This document shows positions 33,565 to 44,011 of a stretch of DNA of 64,000 bases, in pieces; the stretch's first letter is position 1, and each line of letters begins with the position of its first letter. Under the pieces are notes generated by a model, which searched no databases, was not told the origin of the DNA, and saw nothing but the letters and a program-made list of their open reading frames with translations. Location: NCBI GenBank assembly GCA_011037195.1, contig JAAEAF010014363.1:124001-188000 (forward strand), read 5' to 3'. Position numbers and translations under genes: made by a program. The DNA is from Triatoma infestans. Its lineage: Eukaryota; Arthropoda; Insecta; Hemiptera; Reduviidae.

Positions 33565-33850
33565 TCCCTGACCTTGTTTTTTCAAATAGACTCCTTTCTC
33601 CTCTAGTCCCGTTATAAATATACCTGCCTGCCTTTCACTATGGTTTATTCTTTCACTTTTCTCTGTGTTGTTGAGGTGTTCTCAACTTTTTAGTTCTAAA
33701 TTTTACATAAGTGTTTCAAGTTGGATATGTTTTTAAAGATTCTTTAGTTTTTATATTTTTTATGTAAGTAAACCAAAAAAATGTTTTATAAATTAAATTT
33801 TAATTATTATTACTTTCAAAAAATAACCTATTGTATTTATATGTTGTAGG

Positions 33851-33882
33851 CCTTGAAAAAGACAATATATTTGTCGAAACGT
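33851..33882 (+). ncRNA. Degenerate hammerhead-like motif at the PLE 3' end
   Basis: CCTTGAAAAAGACAATATAT then TTGTCGAAACG: a GACAA/TTGTC stem followed by GAAAC, with the CTGATGA box decayed to CTTGAAAAA. Hammerhead motifs are established in PLEs. This copy lacks core bases and is not expected to cleave. Confidence 0.5.
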
Positions 33883-33993
33883 TGGCAAAAATTTAAAGTT
33901 TTTTTATTTTAGGTTTAAAAAAAGACCGAAACTCAAAATCCTTTCCTTCATACAAGTAACGGTCGAGAAGAATCTTCCATAGTTACATAAATA

Positions 33994-34130
33994 CCTATCA
34001 CTTTTATCTAACACACTGTCCCAGAAATATTAATAATTTGGGAGTTTCTTGGCGTTATGTTTTCCTCTAAAGTAACACTTCAGTAAAATGTATGAAACCA
34101 CGCAACTGCACGCTTACTATATATCGTAGA
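33994..34130 (+). repeat. Family A fragment, right of the PLE insertion
   Basis: Continues 32310-32535: CACTTTTATC, GGGAGTTTCTTGG, TTTTCCTCTAAAGTAACACTT. Fades before 34130. Confidence 0.65.
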
Positions 34131-34434
34131 AAATAATTCAACTCCGGATTTCATACAATAAACGCCGACCATGATTTACCCCTTACCTGGCCAATCAAAA
34201 CCCTGACTGATCCCTTTACTCATTTTATGTCCATTGATATATTGTTAAATAATTGATTAGATTAGAATCTAATTTTTTTTTTGGAGGGGGGAGAATGTCT
34301 GGCAAACCTATGCCTCCGCAACCTTATTGATCTACTGTGGCAATCAGGAGATTACGCTCTTCTTCCTGTCTGTTTAATTAGACAGTGAAGTCTGAAGAGA
34401 GACTACTGGGTGAAGCTTGAGGGCATCAATTTTT

Positions 34435-35404
34435 ACTTTCTCTTAATCCTAGTAAGAGGAAGTATTGTAATCGTGTCAAATTTTCGATATCGAGTTTTTC
34501 ACCGGAAATATCCGTTTTGAGGTCCCCTGAGTCCAAAAATTGGTTTTTAGCAAATGTTCTGTGTGTGTGTGTGTATGTGAACAGCATAGCTCAAAACGAA
34601 AAAACCGTAGAAAGGTGAACTTGATATCCTTTAGGTATCCTATGGAATCGACAGTGGGATCATCTTCAAAATTCTCAAACCGGAAGTACCCCTTTTACTT
34701 GTTTTTTTTTTACTTTTTTTCGTTTTTTTCTCAAAAATGACTCCGACGATTTTTTCAACTTGTTTGTTTCAAACTTGAAACACTACATAACAAGCGGTAC
34801 ACACGTTTATTTGAAACGTTTTTCTCTGGAAAATTCATTAAGGGCAGTTATGTGGAGGGTGTGGTTAGGTTTTCATCTAAAGTACTATTTCAGTTATTAA
34901 ACAATTCCATCATCTAAATAATGTTAATTAGAATTAAATATTTTGTTGAAATTCCGAGTTTAAAAAAAATCGGATGACTGGAAGTGCGTTTACTTGACCA
35001 CTTTACTAAATGATTTTTGCACTTTTTCTCGATTTCCTCAAAAATGGTTTTTGAAACTTCTTATATAAACTGAACATACAATGGTCTACAACTTTTATTT
35101 AAAACATTTCTCTAGAAAAATTCATTTAATAGAACTTTTAGGGGAGGGGTGGGGTTATGTATTTCTCTAAAGTGCTATCATAGTCGTTTATACAATTCTA
35201 TCATCCAAACAAAAGTAATTAGAAATAAAGGATGGCCAAAATTCCGAGTTGCAAGGAAATTAGTTAATCGGAAGTGCGCTTTTACAGAACAGTTTTTTCA
35301 GTTTTCGTCGAATGTCATTAAATTTTGTACATAAACTATAAAGTTTGTCAATTATAATTTTAAGAACTGGAGTAAGACAAAGTTGTGCGAGTGTTTCACA
35401 CCAG
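34435..35404 (+). repeat. Family A, full-length copy (970 bp)
   Basis: Starts ACTTTCTCTTAATCCTAG and ends GAGTGTTTCACACCAGA. Three internal tandem units open with CGGAAGT or TGGAAGT near 34680, 34978 and 35270. A GT run lies at 34560-34574. T tracts flank both ends. It is highly similar in layout to 53668-54631. The frames inside (34540-34740, 35149-35334, 35345-35557) are shadows. Confidence 0.85.
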
Positions 35405-37654
35405 ATTTTTTTTTCTGGGAAGAAGCGAATCACATCAGCCATACAAGTCCTTCACACTGATACAGTGAATGCAGAGCTAATTCCTCTTCTTCCTGACAAA
35501 CCTGCATACGCTATCCATGGTCAGGCCATGTCTTCCGTGATCATTGAAAAGGTCTAAAGTCATCGGTGTAGTCGCACGGCCTGCTTAAAGTAATTTTGTA
35601 ATAAGCCTGGGCGAAAAGCTACTAATAAACTTCTCTTTTTCCCTTCTGGCCTAGGATTTCCACCCATGCTTTGATTGCTGTACTTTGTTTAATCATATTG
35701 TGAATACGCTTTCAATTGCGAGTAATTAAATCCTTATTCTTTCGATTTTAAGAAAATCAATTACCCATATCACCTAAATAGTGGGATATTTTTACCTGTG
35801 TTGTGGAAACGGGCCGAAATCAAAAACGACTGCGACAATAAGATTATAATCTTCGGCGAATCACAATGTACTATCCACCTCTGACCGGTAAAGATTAATA
35901 TTCAGATATTTACATATTGATGTTGCTGAGAACACCTTGCTAGAAGTTCTGGCCAACAATTATCCTCCGGTCTTCCAGCAGCGATATATTTTCGGACGCT
36001 TTGAACGTATATAATGAAACTTCAGAGAAACCATGGTATAATACCTGATTAGTAAACTGATTAGTTTGTCAATTTAATTTTCTTCATATTTTTAAGTTTA
36101 TCCAGTTTGATTGTTTTAATTAAATAATTAATTTGATATATTTCGCAAAAATAAAAAATAAATTAAAAACCAATATAAATGTTGAAATTGTTATAAATAT
36201 TAAAAAAAACTGAATCAATAAATATTTAAATGAATGCAATTAAATAATAATAAAATAATAAAATGGATATTTCATTAAATATTTCTATTTTTCCTCGTTT
36301 AAAATCCATATTGTAATAGTAATATTAATAATTATCTGTGATAGAAGTTAAGCTTTAACAAGGCGCAATGCAGGTTCATAGCCTAAACATACAAACTGGC
36401 GCAATTTGTAAATATTTAATGAAGAATGGTCGAACAATTTATGGGTAGTATACCCCCACTTTTATTACACCCATGGGCACATTAACGTTTCAGCAATATA
36501 TTTTCGTGGGGAAACATACTGTATTCTAACGTACAATTAACAAGCCTAGGGTCTCCTTTGTACCAAGTGAGTTCTAGGGATATAAGGTTACCTAGTTTAC
36601 CTTCACATAATCCCTTCCATCTACCCACAAACTGGGAAAACTGTAGCAGGAATGACTGAGGGGGGTAAATTTAAGAGAAGTTTAACTCACTAATAAGTAA
36701 TAAATGTAAACTTTTTATGACCTTGGTCACTAAATAATTGACTAACTTTAGTAATAAATGAAATCTGGAATTATTACGCTTAATAAACATTATGTTCAGA
36801 AATAAATTTGCTACTTAATTTTATGGTCAATCTATTTAGATTAAAGATTTAGTTCTTAATAAGTTTATATGTAACAAAAGGGAATTTAATATAATTGATT
36901 ATTTCTAATTAAAAGCGATTATTTAAAATAAATTCCTTTAGACAAAATTTAAATATTTTAGGATTGCCTTTGTGTTGTGTAATTTGAATTTAAACTGTAC
37001 AACACTTTGGAGGAAACCAAGACGAAAAATTAATTAACTTAACGCAATACATGAAAACAAATAAGTTTGTTTTATTATATGAAACCTGAATTTAACCTCT
37101 CTGCAATGAGAAGTAGACTAAAACAATTATGTTAGAAAAGTTATTATGGCAGAAAAGTTAGGCTATTTTTAGTATGGCAAGATAGGAAAACAATATCCCC
37201 ATATTATAGGGTGCTGCAAGCCGACTGTTTCAAATGAACATTCGACATTAAATGATTCTACAAACCACTTCGCAGTTGTCGCATTAAATTTCTGTCAGTC
37301 CGATCTATTCTATTCAATGGTATTGCTATTAGTTACGTCTTATTGGTCTCCTGGCACTTCCTGAAAATTCTGCCAACCATCCCTAACTTTTCTTTGCTTC
37401 AAACAGTTTTTACTCTTCTCTTTTCCAAGAGTTCCTTAATCATTACTTTCTTTCGGATCTCGCCGAAGGTCCTATCCAGAAGCATTGTTTCTAACTTAAT
37501 AAATCTGTCTGCCCATACTGTTACAGACTGAATATAACTTCTAATTATTCTAGTCCTAATTTGCCGTGAATAAATACGTCCAAAAATCTTTCTGCCATAT
37601 CAGGAGATTAATCTTAATTGTTATGTTATGTAATTTTTGTGTTACAAAAAAAAA
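35405..37654. other. AT-rich, no confident gene; possible LINE scrap
   Basis: On the minus strand, 37330-37600 reads RTFGEIRKKVMIKELLEKRR and LGMVGRIFRKCQE, faintly like the post-RT region of RTE-type LINEs. Not strong enough to annotate separately. Nothing else recognised. Confidence 0.35.
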
Positions 37655-38102
37655 TCTGATGTGAAATACTCACACAACTATCTATTACTGTACTAATACC
37701 ATTAATCAAGATGTTTTCTTTAAAAATCGCAACGTTACGGTGTTTAGTTGGGTTGCCATAAAAACGGTGGTGGGGATTTTAATTGTATATCTGGAGCGGC
37801 CATAATGTGAAGCGCTCTATATGAAAACCAACAAAACTTGTGCAAATTTAATTTTAAACTAACTGGCGTACCCCTCCAAAATCACTTTTTTTCCAAAAAA
37901 ATATTTCAAATAAAAGTGATATGTTTCTATCTGTTCAGCAAGCACTCCTGGTTTGAAGAAAACCATTATCAACCGTTTCCGAGAAAATACCATAAGACTC
38001 AGAAATCTATTCTGTAAAATCCCACTTCTGGTAGACCGAGTATCATCAAATTTGGGATTCTATCAATCCTTGTGTGTATTAACATTTTGTGTTAACCGCA
38101 CA
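37655..38102 (-). repeat. Family A copy, 3' part (interrupted by a MITE)
   Basis: The 3' terminus TCTGATGTGAAATACTCACA is at 37655 in minus orientation. Internal blocks run to 38102 and continue at 38684 after the MITE. Confidence 0.75.
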
Positions 38103-38104
38103 TA

Positions 38105-38681
38105 GGGTAAAGCTAGGAGAGAAGACGCAGGCTTTACTTCTCTTGTTTGACACCACGTGGCGTCATGAAAGTTAGTCGAGGAGTAGAGAGATCAGAAGCG
38201 AACATATTGCAAAATTCTTCAGCTATTTTGCGTGTTCTTCTGTGTTCTAGGAACATTTATACGCATCAGCGTATGTCTCCATAACGTGAATTTTCATAAC
38301 GCTTAGTAAATTTTTTTATATACTATATTAATTGCAATTGAAATGAAAGATTTCCAGCTGTCGTTGAAGTTGGACTCGTAGACAGTGTTTACCAAGTTTT
38401 GCTACCAGGTATGTCTAACAGCCATGTTACTTTCACAGAGGAGAGGTCTCCTAACTAGGGTCCGTCATCTATCCTACCGTCGTAGGAGAGACGGCCGAAT
38501 GTAGTGTATTTTTATTTTGTTTCTGGAATAAATGAGAATGCCTGTATTTTGAAAAATAACATTTTTTTGCAGATAATAGTAGTTGACATATGTTATATAA
38601 GAATTACCTCTTTAATATATCTCCTATATTTTGATACAGGGTATAACTTTGAAATGTGCTTCATCTCTCCTAGCTTTATCC
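38105..38681. mobile_element. 577-bp MITE with TA target duplication
   Basis: Inverted ends: GGGTAAAGCTAGGAGAGAAG at 38105 and, as the complement of the right end, GGATAAAGCTAGGAGAGATG from 38681. TA dinucleotides flank it (38103-38104, 38682-38683). It interrupts a family A copy, which confirms both boundaries. No transposase is encoded. The TA duplication suggests mobilisation by a Tc1/mariner-type enzyme. Not obviously related to the Tc1 relic at 23031. Confidence 0.75.
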
Positions 38682-38683
38682 TA

Positions 38684-39171
38684 TTGTACTAAAGTTTGGT
38701 ACTTTAGAGGGAAGCATAACACTACTAGTTCCCCTCAGAACCCCCAAAAAATCAATTATCCTGGAAAAATGTTTCAAATAAAGGTGAGAGATATTTATGT
38801 TTTAGATAGTACACGAAGTTTAAAGAAAATCGTACGGAGCCGTTTTCTTGAAAATCACAACAAAAAAAACGGTAAATTCGCACATTTGGTTGATTGATTT
38901 TGCCTGAAATCTTCGTGTCTGGATGTAGTGATGGTGCCTAGAAAATCGAATACCAAATTTGTCTTTTCGTTTTTGAGATATTCTGTTAACACACATACGA
39001 CATACAAACACACAGACTTTGTCTTATTGTATAATGACTTTGTGAATATTGTTAGCTAAAAATATTTTTTTCGTATTTAGGGATATTTCCCGGATTCAGG
39101 GTATTCCGGTGAAAATTCAATTTCGATAATCTGGTACGATCGCAATATTTCCTTTTAGAGTGAGAGAAAGT
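38684..39171 (-). repeat. Family A copy, 5' part
   Basis: Continues 37655-38102. Ends at 39171 with the element's ACTTTCTCTCACTC start in minus sense. The CCCCTCAGAACCCCC, GTTTAAAGAAAATCG and AACACACATACG blocks are in order. Confidence 0.75.
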
Positions 39172-40032
39172 AATAATTATAATATTAAAGATATGTTGTT
39201 GACATATTACATATCTCTTTCATATCTTATATAGCCTACAAAAAGGCGATCTAAATTTTTATTAAAACAGTTATGAAAGTTACGTTAGTTATGAAGGTTA
39301 TGAAATATATTTATTCCACTGTAATTTAAAATAAAAAAATAATAAAAAAATTAGGCCTTATAAAGCTTTAAAGTTAATAATAATTTTTTTTAAATATTAC
39401 TTTTGCTTTTTCCCTTTTGTTGAAATGGAATTATTCATTTTATTAATTAGTATATTCGCAAAGAAATGGTTCATTCTTTTTATCCGCCTGTCAGAATTGT
39501 GTTCAGAGTAGAAGGTAAATAGCGCTGCCTCTGTTTAATAAGACAGTCGCAAAATTAAAAAGAAAAGTAAAAAAAATGAGTGGGGATGGATGGGAAGAGT
39601 TCACAGAAAAAATAAAATAATACGCAGTGTTAGAGATTAAAAGGCTGTTTAATGACTGTTTTATACTCGCTAACTTTAATCCCACACTTTTTAATTTGGG
39701 TAATTAGCAAATATTTAATAAGTCGGGGAAAAAGGGTCTGCGAAAGCTTAACTGGAAGAAAGTTCTTTTTTTTTTTAACGAGCAGTTGAATTTTTTTTTT
39801 TTTGTTGCAACAAAGAAAATAGAACTGCAGGAGGCGGTGAAGAGAGGAGGGAATATGAGAGCAAGAAAAAGATAGGTCATAAATTTTAGGGATAACAATA
39901 TTTAATGGAATATTAAAATGGGGTTAAATTATTATTATTATTATTATTATTACAAGAAAATATTGAAGTCACTGGTGAATTTCTTAAATATTCAGTGAAA
40001 AAGTTGGACCAATTACATAAAAAAACAAAATA
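39172..40032. other. No gene; ATT microsatellite
   Basis: (ATT)n at 39929-39953 and homopolymer runs near 39767-39802. No recognised element. Confidence 0.5.
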
Positions 40033-40060
40033 TCTGGTGTGAAACACTCATAAGACTCCC
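40033..40060 (-). repeat. Family A 3' terminus only
   Basis: TCTGGTGTGAAACACTCATA in minus sense, with unrelated sequence beyond. Confidence 0.6.
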
Positions 40061-40214
40061 CATGGCGCTACTATTCAAAAAAGACCAAGGCTTGCTAGAC
40101 GGCGATATATTGGGGGACGTGTGGTAAGCACACCTCAGTTCCCTCGCCGTTTAGTGCTGACCTTCGCCACCTAAGGCGCTACTAACTGTAGCTTCCCATA
40201 TTTTTTTCTCACGA

Positions 40215-41098
40215 TACTATTTTATTTTTATCCAACTATACTGAAATCTCATAACAACAAGTTAAGAGGCTATTACACTATGAGAAAAGTAATTTGCTTT
40301 CCTGTATGTAGTTGTAGTATTATAATACAGACAACTATAATTACGTTTTTCTTTGACTTTGACAACTACAACCATTGCCACGTAATACGTAAAAATTGTA
40401 AAAAAAAATATCAATTAGATACTTTAGGAAAATTAATTGCTTTGTTAGAGAGGTGTTTTTTTTTTTTGTTTTAGCATACTTATTTTACTGATATATAATA
40501 ATGAGCCGGAGTTAAATTGATTGTATAGAGGATTAAAATGTTTTCGATTTTTTCCGTGGCTTTGAACTAGTTAACAACTTAGATTATATACTGTGGGGGA
40601 TTGCTATCTAGCTTACACCACCACGACCCTAACTACTCCCATATGGGCCCTAACTATTAGTTACCACCAAAAACATTAGTTGCTATTTTTCAACGAGTTA
40701 CTTGTTATTTCACATTTACACTATAACTAACATTAGTTGTAAAACATAATTGCAAAAGCAACTAACAACTATATTTAGTTGTAATCGTTAGTTGCTACTA
40801 CTTAACTAGTAATTATCAGATGAAAATACAGTTAACTACTTTTGCAGTGACCACAATTCATACACACATAAATACCAATCATTTTACATACACTCGGGCA
40901 AAATGGAGATGTTAATTACAAATTAAAAACTACTGATATATTAGTTGAGTTGTAGTTACAGTTGTAATTGGTGTTTTATTTTTATCCAACTATAGTGGAA
41001 TCTCATAACTGTAAGTTACGAGACTACTACACTACGAGAAAAGTAATTCGCTTGCCTGTATGTAGTTGTAGTATTATAATACTGAAAACTATAACTAC
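40215..41098. repeat. Two 125-bp direct repeats with TAGTTG-rich sequence between
   Basis: 40215-40345 and 40972-41098 share TTTATTTTTATCCAACTATA, CTATTACACTATGAGAAAAG and CCTGTATGTAGTTGTAGTAT in order. The ~630 bp between is dense in TAGTTG/CAACTA words on both strands. This could be an LTR-like pair or two copies of a MITE with motif-rich ends. No coding sequence. Confidence 0.55.
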
Positions 41099-41393
41099 TT
41101 ATTTTTCCGGGAAAATTTATGTTTTTGGGAGTTAATGTAGCATTAATGCTTTGTTCTAAAGTACCATTTCGGTTCAATGAATGTTTCTGCCACCCGCTAT
41201 AATATTAATATACGATTAAAAACATTGATGGGATTACAAATTTGAAGAGAATCGGTAAAACGGAAATGACATTTTACAAAGCAAAAGTTCTTAGAGGTTT
41301 TTTGATATTTTTTCGAGAACAAATATGACGATCTTCTTTAAACTTGGAAAGATATAAACCTCCCACTTCTATTTGTAATAATATTTTTCTGGA
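41099..41393 (+). repeat. Family A internal fragment
   Basis: TTTTCCGGGAAAATTTATG, TCTAAAGTACCATTTCGGTT and a TCGGTAAAACGGAAATGACATTTTAC-like block. Broken at 41393 by the LTR insertion. Confidence 0.6.
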
Positions 41394-42076
41394 TGTAATG
41401 GTACCGCAAAGATAATGCCACCACAGCAGAGAGAACAGAGAGGAGACAGGCCATCTCTGGTTAACAGGGACTACTCTCTGACTTATGCAGGCTAGAGTGG
41501 GAGAACTGTGTATATATGCCAGTGGGAATCTATCTAGAGGATATCTATCAGATTCAACCATACATCGCATCGTATCATATCTCTACTCTCACCTTTTATT
41601 CTATCAGTTTCATTATAAAGTCCAGTGCAGTTAGTGTAAACTTAGCTACATTATAACAGTGTTTTCATATCTCGTTCATTCAATTAAACCTAATTTCTCT
41701 CCTCAACAACTCCATTATATTGATTGAATGAACGAGTTATGAAGACACTGTTGTAATGTAGCCATAAGTTTACACTAACTGCACTGAACTTTATAATGAA
41801 AGTGATAGAATAAATGGTGGGAGTAGAGATATGACACGATGCGATGAATGGTTGAATCTGATAGATATCCTCTAGATAGATTCCCACTGACTTATATACA
41901 TAGGTTCTCCCACTCTATCCAGCTTAAGTCAGAGAATAGTCTCTGTTAACCAGAGAGGGCCTGCCTTCTCTCTGTTCTCTCTGCTGTGGTTACATTATCT
42001 TTGCGGTACCATTACATCATCCAGTCCCTCTCTGTTCTCTCTGCTGTGGTTGCATTTTCTTTGCGGTACCATTACA
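41394..42076. repeat. Two family B LTRs fused tail to tail as a long palindrome, plus a partial third
   Basis: 41394-41719 is a full LTR in + sense (TGTAATGG...CCATTATA). 41720-42016 is the same LTR in minus sense, lacking about 30 bp of its 3' end. The arms pair over roughly 290 bp with a ~35-bp centre. 42023-42076 repeats the outer end once more in minus sense. A TATA-like GTGTATATATG sits in each arm. No internal retrotransposon sequence is present. Confidence 0.82.
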
Positions 42077-42133
42077 CTAAACAAATTGTTTTTAGGGTTG
42101 TTCCTGAGGAATCTGAAACATTAAAATTCAAAT

Positions 42134-42235
42134 TAAAAGAATATATAAAATTTAGCAGTAACACGCGGGACTCGAACTGGGGACCTTCCAGTTACAAGTC
42201 CATGCTCATAACCACTACACGAACACCCGCCCTCT
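42134..42235 (-). mobile_element. Short tRNA-derived SINE or retroposed tRNA
   Basis: Flanked by a perfect 14-bp duplication ATTAAAATTCAAAT (42120-42133 and 42236-42249). The minus strand reads GTGTAGTGGTTATGAGC (A-box region), ACTTGTAAC at the anticodon-loop position and CCAGTTCGAGTCC (B box), then an AT-rich tail. The arms no longer pair as a working tRNA. A TGT anticodon (Thr type) is possible but uncertain. Confidence 0.75.
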
Positions 42236-42477
42236 ATTAAAATTCAAATATGTTTGTTCAATATTATTGGCCTCGCTAGAATCTAATTATTCTCTACTTG
42301 CCTCGGTTGGTAGATATGGTACTTGTGCCCCCTCTCCACCACCGCCGTCTGCATCTATGTTAGAACAAATGACCAAAATTTGAATTTAAAGAATCATTTT
42401 ATGTGACAAAAGAGTATAAAATAGAAGAATAAGAAAAAGTATTGTGAATGGTTCACGCGAGAATTTTTCCAAAGAAC

Positions 42478-42560
42478 TCTGGTGTGAAAAACTCGCACGG
42501 CTTTCTCTAATTTTCACGAAAAAATTTTCTAATTGTCGAATTTTACTTTACACTTTCCAT
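42478..42560 (-). repeat. Family A 3' terminus
   Basis: TCTGGTGTGAAAAACTCGCA then GCTTTCTCTAATTTTC: terminal hairpin and the GAGAAAG subterminal block in minus sense. Confidence 0.6.
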
Positions 42561-42680
42561 GAGTTTTCGAAGAAAATATTTGTACTAATCATTTATTAAA
42601 ATGTGTTACGCAATATTGATACACTGTAAGTTTTGTGCGTGAGTGCGTGTGAGGTCAAGCCATCTAAAGATGGATGGCAG

Positions 42681-43005
42681 TCACTGCTTCCCCTCCCCTA
42701 TAGGTTTTTCCGGCCAGACATTCGTTATTATCACTTCGCACAGAACACACACATTTCTCTTATTTCCTAGAACCTCCTCTGCTTTTCTATATGAACCCTT
42801 ACTAGCTAAGGAGTCAGTCACAAAGTTTTGCTCTTCATTAATAAGGAAGCCCGCGCGTTTGTCCTCTGGCTTGACCTGTTTTTCTTTTATCTCCTTTGCT
42901 GTTAGTCTCTTTCTCTTTTCAGTTTCTTTGGTGTAACAGTTTAACAAAGCAGAAACCCATCCACGTATTAGTTTAGTGTGTTTGCCTATATCGCAGTCTC
43001 TAACC
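42681..43005 (-). other. Unidentified coding-like open frame, no ATG
   Basis: Open for about 108 codons on the minus strand between TAA (just above 43005) and TGA at 42681, with no ATG in its first part. It includes CQGFWVRDCDIGKHTKLIRG, WVSALLNCYTKETEKRKRLT, a charged stretch (KEIKEKQVKPEDKRAGF), NEEQNFVTDSLASKG and VCVLCEVIITNVWPEKP. The composition is balanced and unlike chance AT-rich frames. A weak resemblance to the region after RNase H in BEL-type polyproteins (..LTAKEIKEK..NEEQNF..) is a guess. It could instead be an exon of a host gene. No function assigned. Confidence 0.4.
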
Positions 43006-43624
43006 CAAAACCCCTGGCAGGCACACCACCACCATTATTACCCTTGTTACAACGAAATTAATATCGCCCCAGACACAAGGGATTACCCAAGCTATCCGTT
43101 TTGGAGCAACGCTTGGCCTACAATATGCCCGGCCATGGAGGGCAAACCTTCCCCTTCCATTTATCTCTGTTCTACACTTTAATATGACGTTGTACTTGCT
43201 ATCTGTACACATACACAAATATACACCCACACAAAAGAGATCACATAAGAGAGGTATACTGCATTTAATCCTTCATAAACTAACTTTCTAGTATCCTCAC
43301 ACACATACATCCTCGCATACATTATATATATTTAAACAAATATTAAGTAAATAAAGAGCATACATTATTCATTCTAAAGATTAACAATATGATATATTAT
43401 TCAGTTAATAAATTTTCTCTTAACTAATCCCCCTTCTATTAACATTCGGTAAGGAAGGTTGATAGAATATCAATTATACATTTTATAATTTTAGTAGTTG
43501 TATTTGTGCGGATGACAACTTGTACATTATGCGGAAGTTTCTAGATGAATGAAATATTAGATTGCGTAATGAAAATAAATTCAAAAAAGTTAACTAAACA
43601 TAATCACAAATTTTTAATTCCATC
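43006..43624. other. No gene seen
   Basis: 43006-43230 is less AT-rich and open on the minus strand (76 codons), overlapping the frame above. It may belong to the same fragment. The rest is AT-rich. Confidence 0.4.
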
Positions 43625-43960
43625 GATAACGACACAAAATACATGATGACCCAGAAAATGTATAATTTCTGTTACTTAGGCTCTCTTCTAGAAAAAAACG
43701 GTTGTCCCAAAATGGAAAGTGAGAAGAGTATTCTATGATTATTATCAGTACCAAGAAAGCAATAGGGATACGCTTTGGCCTTACATATATTAAAATAGGG
43801 ATACTGAATCAAGTTCATTGAGGCAGAACAAATCTTAAATGAAGCAAAAAAAAATATTCGCACTGGTCCAAAGTCAGGCTTTATAAGGAGCAGAGACCTG
43901 AACTTGAAATAGCACACATAAAAAAAAGTTTCATTCAACTGAAATGGAATTTTGGAGAAG
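43625..43960 (+). pseudogene. LINE post-RT fragment (RTE-like), degraded
   Basis: Plus strand: DTKYMMTQKMYNFCYLGSLL then EKNGCPKMESEK, matching the segment after the RT active site (KTKYM...FCYLGS) seen at 26733-27860 and 3819-5030. Then RKAIGIRFGLTYIK in a shifted frame. No catalytic residues, multiple stops. Confidence 0.5.
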
Positions 43961-44011
43961 ATCGATATGCTAATTGAAATTAAAATGATTAGGAAATGAA
44001 AAATAAGACAA

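Larger units (their letters stand above)
32536..33980 (+). mobile_element. 5'-truncated Penelope-like element with 13-bp target duplication
   Basis: Inserted in a family A copy and flanked by perfect AGTTACATAAATA (32523-32535 and 33981-33993). The order is the inverted 5' piece, the C-terminal part of the PLE protein, a 3' untranslated region, a hammerhead-like remnant (33851-33880) and the terminal GACCGAAACTCAAAATCC block shared with 21531-21612. The RT core is missing, so it cannot move on its own. Confidence 0.88.

Noticed and set aside
37330..37600. LINE post-RT segment on the minus strand (RTFGEIRKKVMIKELLEKRR)
   Set aside because: Faintly similar to RTE-type LINE proteins but without any diagnostic motif. 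Mentioned, not annotated as a pseudogene.
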